From a virus, in IMG/VR virus record IMGVR_UViG_3300020317_000013, positions 1-24,828 of that record: DNA of 24,828 nt; one strand, given 5' to 3'. The number at the start of each line of letters is the position of its first letter. Within the stretch, counting starts at the first letter, position 1. Below the pieces are notes generated by a model. The model did no database searches, was not told the origin of the DNA, and worked only from the letters and a program-made list of their open reading frames with translations. Position numbers and translations under genes: made by a program. This document shows positions 20,645-24,828 of this stretch, one piece after another.

Positions 20645-20673
20645 AATCTAGCAAAAGAATACTATCTTGTCAA
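20645..20673 (-). promoter_or_regulatory. TTGACA-N17-TAGATT promoter with conserved downstream box
   Basis: Minus-strand TTGACA (20668-20673), 17 bases, TAGATT (20645-20650), then ATAAGAGTAGAGAGAATCAC. It starts just after the stop of the lipoprotein gene and drives the genes from 20608 to 19969. Confidence 0.76.
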
Positions 20674-20676
20674 CAC

Positions 20677-20805
20677 CTAAATCGTTGCCCCTATAGTTAA
20701 TTCATTTGGATTTGCAATAAACTTAAAGGACGGGTTTGCGCTCATCCTCGCTTCACATGCGCTCAGTAGAGTAACCACCAAACCTAATACTACAATTCTT
20801 TTCAT
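20677..20805 (-). CDS. 42-aa lipoprotein overlapping the transporter gene
   Basis: MKRIVVLGLVVTLLSACEAR... of 42 residues has a basic start, a hydrophobic core and the lipobox LSAC (lipidated C17), then about 25 polar residues. Its ATGA overlaps the stop of the transporter gene, whose end also supplies the GGAGAAAG ribosome site, so the two are made together. Tiny phage lipoproteins are known as superinfection-exclusion or lysis helpers; here a partner role to the transporter is possible. Function unproven. Confidence 0.7.
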   Translation of the reverse strand: MKRIVVLGLVVTLLSACEARMSANPSFKFIANPNELTIGATI

Positions 20806-21782
20806 TTGCTTTCTCCAATCTCAATCTGCTTTTCAAACTCAGTCAATCGTTTATAGACACTGATCAACTCAACCACAATCGCCCATGACTTAACCACATA
20901 CTGTAAACTACCTTCTACCCGCCCAAATGCTCTAATAGTCTGTTGTAATACACCTAGAGTAATAGTACCAGCAAGGATAGTCGGGCCTAACGCAAGATAA
21001 GGAATCAACACCATCCCTTGGAAATAAGAGTACCGTGCCAGATTAAAGTAAGCATAATGGAAATATGATTTGAAATGAATATCTCTCACCCAATCAAATA
21101 ACTCCGCTAAAGTCTTAGGCTGACCCGCCTTCGGATCATCTTCAGCATGAACCAGCACCTTACGATAACCAGCCTCTCTCTTTTGAATATCATACTCAAT
21201 GCCAGGAAGTTTAATTCCTACCGCTGCCAAGAGAAGTGTTCCCCCCAAGGCAGTAGCAATAGCAACCCACATCAGAGAATTAGATACCTCGCCCAGTATA
21301 GGCAAATGAGTTACAGCCGCACTCAACCCGATCAGAATAGGAATGAACGCGATTAAAGTCATGATTGATTCCATCAAGCCAACCCCAAGGTCTTCCATGA
21401 TACGAGCGAACTTAATAGTATCCTCTTGAATACGTTGTGACGCACCTTCTAGACCTCTAGCATACTTGAACTTATCATGGTAATACTCAACCATACTGGT
21501 GCGCCATCTGAATATCCAATGAGATACAAAGTATTTTGTGACCACCGCAACCGCAATAAACTTCGCTGCCAACCATCCAAATGATGCCAGTGATCCATAG
21601 AACTCAGCGGGTGTTACACTACCCGGAGTAGCCAATGCCTCTTGGAGATTATTATAGAACACTCCAAACCATTCATTGATAGCAACATCTATCTGTACCT
21701 GATACCATGTAGAGCATAGGATTACCAGAGTACCTAGCAGTGACCAGTGCATCCAATGCTTTTGTATAAAGAACTTAAACAT
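20802..21782 (-). CDS. SbmA/BacA-family peptide transporter
   Basis: The 326-residue protein aligns, from memory of the E. coli sequence, with SbmA along most of its length: FVSHWIFRWRTSMVEYY, EGASQRIQEDTIKFA, GIKLPGIEYDIQKREAGYRK, FHYAYFNLAR, AGTITLGVLQQ and ELISVYKRLTEFE. Several hydrophobic helices span the inner membrane. SbmA/BacA proteins import peptides and other large solutes using the proton gradient. It lacks about 80 N-terminal residues of E. coli SbmA and starts close to that protein's YWSILGT region. A phage copy is unusual; it may change peptide or antibiotic uptake by the host or disturb membrane energy. It overlaps its neighbours on both sides in a four-gene operon. Confidence 0.88.
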   Translation of the reverse strand: MFKFFIQKHWMHWSLLGTLVILCSTWYQVQIDVAINEWFGVFYNNLQEALATPGSVTPAEFYGSLASFGWLAAKFIAVAVVTKYFVSHWIFRWRTSMVEYYHDKFKYARGLEGASQRIQEDTIKFARIMEDLGVGLMESIMTLIAFIPILIGLSAAVTHLPILGEVSNSLMWVAIATALGGTLLLAAVGIKLPGIEYDIQKREAGYRKVLVHAEDDPKAGQPKTLAELFDWVRDIHFKSYFHYAYFNLARYSYFQGMVLIPYLALGPTILAGTITLGVLQQTIRAFGRVEGSLQYVVKSWAIVVELISVYKRLTEFEKQIEIGESK

Positions 21783-22023
21783 CTGCTTTGATCATCTTCT
21801 GCTTCAGAACTTCGTGTGCCTCATTCAGTTGCTCCCACTTAGCCTCAAAAGGTTGCCGCCACTTCTTAACATCATTGCGAGTTCCATATGTCAATGAGAT
21901 ACAATCATCAATGAACCTCAGAACTTCTAGTCGGGCATGGGTATCCATATCTTCAAACTCAGTCTTTCCTATAGAGCGAGTAACAGCCAATGCCATATTA
22001 TAACCTATCGTGGTATCCATCAT
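21775..22023 (-). CDS. Small helical protein (82 aa) upstream of the transporter
   Basis: A soluble 82-residue helical protein. It overlaps the transporter gene by eight bases and the gene before it by ATGA, so all are coupled. No family recognised. Co-expression suggests a cytoplasmic helper or regulator of the transporter, without direct evidence. Confidence 0.7.
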   Translation of the reverse strand: MMDTTIGYNMALAVTRSIGKTEFEDMDTHARLEVLRFIDDCISLTYGTRNDVKKWRQPFEAKWEQLNEAHEVLKQKMIKADV

Positions 22024-22292
22024 GGTCTTGTTCCAATCTTATATTGTCTCTTAAAGGATTTACGTGTTGTGTTCTTGCTGGAGGATTGTTTAAATTGTGT
22101 GTTAATTTCCCCTCCGCTTTGCATCGCTTGATTCTGTTCTATCAGGCTTTCTTTCAGATCATGGCTTTTTTGTGTTACTACATCATCCATCTTCTTATCC
22201 ATCGCGATAGTATCACTCATATCCTTGAGAATTTCATTATATTTTTCTTCATTTGCATCAATAACATTACCGTCAATCATTTTAAGACTCAT
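22020..22292 (-). CDS. Small charged protein (90 aa), function unknown
   Basis: A polar, largely disordered or helical 90-residue protein with a basic C-terminus (KNTTRKSFKRQYK). It is the first gene of the transporter operon, with a clear sigma70-like promoter and a GAAAGGA ribosome site. No family recognised. Confidence 0.7.
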   Translation of the reverse strand: MSLKMIDGNVIDANEEKYNEILKDMSDTIAMDKKMDDVVTQKSHDLKESLIEQNQAMQSGGEINTQFKQSSSKNTTRKSFKRQYKIGTRP

Positions 22293-22311
22293 TTTATTTT
22301 CCTTTCATGCT

Positions 22312-22340
22312 ATTATATCATAAAAAGAGTTGAATGGCAA
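22312..22340 (-). promoter_or_regulatory. TTGCCA-N17-TATAAT promoter of the transporter operon
   Basis: Minus-strand TTGCCA (22335-22340), 17 bases, TATAAT (22312-22317), about 20 bases before the ATG at 22292. Near-consensus. Confidence 0.76.
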
Positions 22341-22366
22341 CCCTTTATCATATAAATATATTTAAC

Positions 22367-22696
22367 CTATAACGTCTCATTGGGTTTATGTAGTGTATCT
22401 CGCACCCATTTAATCTTTTGATCTTGTTCCCAATTACTGAGATAATCGTTGTCTCTATCAAATAAGGTAAGCATTTCTTCCTCGGAACATTGATAAACAT
22501 CACATTCTTGTTCGCCTATGTGATATTGAGAAAACTCATCACATTCTTCACAAATGACTGTATCTAACGCCCAATCATCAAGTTCGTGATCATTCGGCTT
22601 TACATCAGGATTTAGTTTTGCAAGGTCATCTTTGTGCATCACATAGCGATGACGGAAAGATGATACTGTAGTTACTACCACATAGTCTTGAGTCAT
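22367..22696 (-). CDS. Acidic protein with CxxC and further cysteines (109 aa)
   Basis: The 109-residue acidic protein contains VICEECDEF, a C-x-x-C pair, with two more cysteines about 15 residues later (GEQECDVYQC), a possible zinc site. It starts RHRYVMH-like after a short beta segment. I recall similar small proteins in T4-like phages but cannot name a function. Its start overlaps the stop of the small gene before it (ATGA). Confidence 0.72.
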   Translation of the reverse strand: MTQDYVVVTTVSSFRHRYVMHKDDLAKLNPDVKPNDHELDDWALDTVICEECDEFSQYHIGEQECDVYQCSEEEMLTLFDRDNDYLSNWEQDQKIKWVRDTLHKPNETL

Positions 22697-22857
22697 TCAT
22701 CCATATCCTCTATTGTTAACACTTTATTATATTCAATTGTGTATCCACATGCACGAAGAAAGTTTTGAAACTCTTCAAGCAATTCATCTAACGATGCATG
22801 ACTCGCAATTTCCATTTTAATCTTTGTTCCATTATCTTGGTATTGAATAAACTTCAT
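22693..22857 (-). CDS. Conserved small phage protein (54 aa)
   Basis: MKFIQYQDNGTKIKMEIASH... of 54 residues: a beta hairpin followed by an SLDELLEEFQNFLRACGY helix, a pattern that recurs in many phages to my recollection. A strong GGGGGAGGAAG ribosome site precedes the ATG and a perfect consensus promoter lies just upstream. It is coupled by ATGA to the 109-residue gene. Function unknown. Confidence 0.75.
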   Translation of the reverse strand: MKFIQYQDNGTKIKMEIASHASLDELLEEFQNFLRACGYTIEYNKVLTIEDMDE

Positions 22858-22889
22858 TATCTTCCTCCCCCATCATAAAGAGTTTCCTT

Positions 22890-22918
22890 ATTATACTATG
22901 CGAATGTGATTCTGTCAA
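22890..22918 (-). promoter_or_regulatory. Perfect consensus sigma70 promoter
   Basis: Minus-strand TTGACA (22913-22918), exactly 17 bases, TATAAT (22890-22895). It overlaps the end of the 149-residue membrane gene and drives the two genes below. Confidence 0.85.
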
Positions 22919-23364
22919 GGAGAATCTTTGGGTATATCCTGATGATTTAAGAGGGATTGTTCGCTTATAAAGAGTGATGAGTATCCATTACCATTTGGTT
23001 GAAACTTACCTTCCATACTATTACCAGCAAGTGCTGAGTTTTTGGCTTGTTGAAGTTTCTTTGCTTTCTCTCTATCATATGGCATTTTATACAGGCGGTG
23101 TCCTCGTTCTTGCTGATATATCCATAGTAGAATAGTATTACCTTGATCAGTTATTTCGTGATGAATGTAATTGAATTTACCATTTGGCTCTTGATTGATT
23201 GGCGCACCAGCCAATAATATAAGTTGATATGATATGAAGATAAAGAATGCAAGTTGAGTTGGAAGCGCGATAAGTTTAAGGCCAAATGATGCATTTGAAT
23301 AGTATATAAGACTTGCCGTGTATATACAAGTAATCGCGATTATAATTATAAAGAGTGTTATCAT
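22915..23364 (-). CDS. Membrane protein, third gene of the ExbB/ExbD-like operon
   Basis: The 149-residue protein has two hydrophobic helices (about residues 2-22 and 28-52) and then a polar domain of about 95 residues, probably periplasmic or cytoplasmic, rich in Q and N, with a basic helix (DREKAKKLQQAKN). No family recognised. It follows the ExbD-like gene by nine bases, so it probably belongs to the same complex or pathway. It could be an accessory subunit. Confidence 0.7.
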   Translation of the reverse strand: MITLFIIIIAITCIYTASLIYYSNASFGLKLIALPTQLAFFIFISYQLILLAGAPINQEPNGKFNYIHHEITDQGNTILLWIYQQERGHRLYKMPYDREKAKKLQQAKNSALAGNSMEGKFQPNGNGYSSLFISEQSLLNHQDIPKDSP

Positions 23365-23373
23365 GTTTGTTTC

Positions 23374-24003
23374 CTATTCGTTTGAAATTTGCGGTCTACC
23401 AATCCCTATATTCGGACGAATCTTTGTATCTATCTGATCGTTCATATCATATATATTACCATCATTATCCACCATGAAAGAGAATACCGAAACTTCTTCC
23501 TTAAACCTAGCCCTTACAGTACGACTCATATCAAGAGAAAATGGATGCATATCCATAATATCAATCGTTACTGGCGTGGGATATTCTTCTTCAGCCGTGG
23601 AGCGAGATGTGCTGAAATTATGAACTGTCACCACATACTCGCCAGGAATGATTGCGTTGATTGAAAGTGTCTCAAGATTTCTCTCAATCGTGATCGTTTC
23701 ACCATTCAATTGAATCGTATCATTTGCATCACCAAGATCATCTCGCTCTAGCACCATGTAACCGCCATCCTTTGCCGAGAACCCAACAATCGTTTTGTCT
23801 GGACCCTTTACCCACAAATCAATGTCAATACCAGACTCATCATCCCACGACGATGTAATGATAAACTCTGATCTAGGATCAATCTTACCTTCTTCCGCAA
23901 TCGGATTAATAAGCAAAAATGCAATCAATAAGAGTGACGTAAACCCAATCAATAAATTAAATAAAAGATCAGTGAACGCTAAATTATTACTATACTTTCT
24001 CAT
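23374..24003 (-). CDS. ExbD/TolR-like protein with a beta-rich periplasmic domain
   Basis: The 209-residue protein begins MRKYSNNLAFTDLLFNLLIG, a single transmembrane helix (about residues 10-33) with an aspartate (D12) at the place of the proton-binding Asp of ExbD/TolR/MotB. The rest is a periplasmic beta-rich domain: IDIDLWVKGPDKTIVGFS, GGYMVLERDDLGDAND, PGEYVVTVHNF, as in transthyretin- or prealbumin-like folds rather than the usual ExbD or OmpA-like domain. It overlaps the ExbB-like gene by 14 bases. The pair would form a proton- or ion-driven channel complex. Topology and motif support the call; the family is not a standard one. Confidence 0.75.
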   Translation of the reverse strand: MRKYSNNLAFTDLLFNLLIGFTSLLLIAFLLINPIAEEGKIDPRSEFIITSSWDDESGIDIDLWVKGPDKTIVGFSAKDGGYMVLERDDLGDANDTIQLNGETITIERNLETLSINAIIPGEYVVTVHNFSTSRSTAEEEYPTPVTIDIMDMHPFSLDMSRTVRARFKEEVSVFSFMVDNDGNIYDMNDQIDTKIRPNIGIGRPQISNE

Positions 24004-24451
24004 CTGACGATTCCAACATAACTAACTGAAACTTAATTATAATAGATGAAACTAAACCAGCAAGGGTTGTCATCAATGCAATGCCCATACCAGACGCAAG
24101 TGTACCTATCACTGCCTTCATTGCAGATGCACTCGTAGTGTCAACATTCGTGAATGTAGTCGTTAAAACTAATAAGAATCCAATTAATGTTCCAACCATA
24201 CCTATAGACATTACAACATCAGATGAAAACCATAAAAAGTCTGTGTTCCTATTGTTTTCATATGTAAACTGTTGACGCCAACTCTCAATACCAATCTTTA
24301 AAGTGGTAATAATAAAAATAAATCCAATCAAAAAAGTAATGCGTGAAGCATCCTTCTCATATACAAAATTAAATACCAAATATTGATATTGTAAAAATGT
24401 ACCAAATAAACCTAACAAGACAATGCTTGTCCACCATTTCCAAAATGCCAT
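23990..24451 (-). CDS. MotA/TolQ/ExbB-like proton channel protein
   Basis: The 153-residue protein has four hydrophobic stretches. Its second half, VVMSIGMVGTLIGFLLVLTT... then GTLASGMGIALMTTLAGLVSS, matches the core of the MotA/TolQ/ExbB family, with the conserved glycines and the threonines in ALMTT that line the channel. Family members form pentamers around two ExbD/TolR subunits and turn the proton gradient into movement. Here it is short and lacks a large cytoplasmic domain. It is the first gene of a three-gene unit on the minus strand. Related pairs occur in the Zorya anti-phage system (ZorA/ZorB), so a phage copy might act in exclusion of rivals or in membrane de-energisation. Confidence 0.8.
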   Translation of the reverse strand: MAFWKWWTSIVLLGLFGTFLQYQYLVFNFVYEKDASRITFLIGFIFIITTLKIGIESWRQQFTYENNRNTDFLWFSSDVVMSIGMVGTLIGFLLVLTTTFTNVDTTSASAMKAVIGTLASGMGIALMTTLAGLVSSIIIKFQLVMLESSDEKV

Positions 24452-24510
24452 CGTTAAAATCCTTATGTTAACATAGTAATATATATCACTATATTAAGTA
24501 TAGAATTGCA

Positions 24511-24537
24511 ATAGGCAATTTCTTGCCTATATAAATA
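24511..24537 (+). promoter_or_regulatory. Hairpin next to a T4-type late promoter
   Basis: TATAAATA (24530-24537) on the plus strand is an exact late promoter octamer, 35-42 bases ahead of the ATG at 24572. Directly upstream, ATAGGCAA-TTTC-TTGCCTAT (24511-24530) is a perfect eight-pair inverted repeat that shares its last T with the octamer, where -35 contacts would lie. It may be an operator or a remnant terminator. A second TATAAATA (24565-24572) overlaps the start codon and is unlikely to act as promoter for this gene. Confidence 0.72.
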
Positions 24538-24571
24538 ATATTATCTGAAACCAAAATGAAAGGTTATAAAT

Positions 24572-24802
24572 ATGGAAGTTTTAAATAAAGTTAAAGCATG
24601 GGCAGGTGGACTCGCTGAAGTAGGCATAAGTATTGCAGCCCTTATGATCGTACTTGAAGTTCTGGGTGTTGGTGCAATCCCATTCATTCCAGCAACAAGC
24701 GTTGTAACAAATGTTGCAACAATGCTGGCAGCATTGGGCGCACAAGGTGTAATCGGTCTTATCGCGGTCTGGATTCTATACGAAATCTGGTCACGTAAAT
24801 AA
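24572..24802 (+). CDS. Small two-helix membrane protein, late, monocistronic (holin or virion peptide candidate)
   Basis: The 76-residue protein has two hydrophobic stretches (about residues 13-38 and 45-71) rich in alanine, valine and glycine, with a charged N-terminus (KVKAW) and basic end (IWSRK). There is no signal peptidase site. It has its own late promoter, a GAAAGG ribosome site eight bases before the ATG and a strong terminator right after the stop, which suggests high expression. Size and topology suit a class II holin, but a membrane-bound virion component is possible. I cannot decide from sequence alone. Confidence 0.75.
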   Translation: MEVLNKVKAWAGGLAEVGISIAALMIVLEVLGVGAIPFIPATSVVTNVATMLAALGAQGVIGLIAVWILYEIWSRK

Positions 24803-24809
24803 AAAAAAT

Positions 24810-24828
24810 AGGGGGGAAAATCCCCCCT
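24810..24828 (+). terminator. Strong GC hairpin, probably bidirectional terminator
   Basis: AGGGGGGA-AAA-TCCCCCCT is a perfect eight-pair stem with a three-base loop that begins seven bases after the stop codon. An A-run (24801-24808) precedes it, giving a T-run for minus-strand transcripts entering from the right. The bases that would form the plus-strand T-run are beyond the window edge. Confidence 0.85.

Noticed and set aside
22351-22358. TATAAATA on the plus strand as a late promoter
   Set aside because: It points into the 3' end of a minus-strand gene with no plus-strand gene behind it; probably chance in AT-rich DNA.
24565-24572. Second TATAAATA overlapping the ATG of the small membrane gene
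   Set aside because: Transcription would begin downstream of the start codon, so it cannot serve this gene; the octamer at 24530 fits.
1-24828. tRNA genes, CRISPR arrays, integrase or attachment sites
   Set aside because: No cloverleaf-compatible sequence, regularly spaced repeats or recombinase motifs were seen by eye in either strand.

Overview
The window reads as part of the genome of a tailed phage of the marine T4-like myovirus type. The grounds are a phage-type class I ribonucleotide reductase small subunit, T4-style late promoter octamers (TATAAATA) ahead of structural genes, several genes that open with a peptide resembling the T4 capsid targeting sequence, a spanin pair, and dense packing of small genes with 1-, 4- and 8-base overlaps. 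A SbmA/BacA-type transporter is compatible with a proteobacterial host, possibly an alphaproteobacterium, but the host cannot be fixed from this sequence. I see no tRNA, rRNA, CRISPR array, integrase or insertion sequence.

Layout. (1) 1-647: the 5' part of nrdB on the minus strand, cut by the window edge, with its own sigma70-like promoter. (2) 830-11873: a minus-strand late block. It starts after a late promoter at 11907 with a ligase-like protein (KxDG motif). It continues with a basic structural protein, a cytidylyltransferase fused to phage linker domains, two long modular proteins that share repeated peptide blocks, a tail-anchored coiled-coil protein, conserved hypothetical proteins and a P-loop kinase, and it ends in an overlapping i-spanin/o-spanin lysis pair. 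(3) 11965-13472: small genes including a tandem duplicated gene plus promoter, a MESH1-like HD hydrolase and a 35-residue membrane peptide. (4) 13566-14069: a plus-strand late gene with a capsid-targeting-like N-terminus, convergent with an HNH endonuclease. (5) 14845-20423: an accessory zone of very small genes, many membrane-spanning, most transcribed singly or in pairs from promoters of one recurring design, TTGACA-N17-TAnnnn, often followed by a conserved ATAAGAGTA-type box. This zone contains a roughly 360-base stretch with its own promoter, no gene and strong secondary structure, which is the best candidate here for an undescribed element. (6) 20453-22292: an operon with a SbmA/BacA-like transporter and a tiny overlapping lipoprotein. 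(7) 22367-24451: conserved small genes and a three-gene operon encoding an ExbB/TolQ-like and an ExbD/TolR-like inner-membrane pair. (8) 24511-24828: a monocistronic plus-strand late gene for a small membrane protein, between a hairpin plus late promoter and a strong terminator.

How the parts may work together. The late block probably makes head, internal or processed proteins and then lysis proteins. Several of its products carry I/L-x-E sequences like those cut by the T4 prohead protease, some directly after a T4-like ten-residue leader, so enzymes such as the kinase and the cytidylyltransferase may be loaded into the head. The accessory zone is expressed from host-type promoters and looks like the takeover set: alarmone hydrolase, membrane peptides, a peptide transporter, an ion-channel-like pair and a structured RNA. 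These roles are inferences from family resemblance and context.
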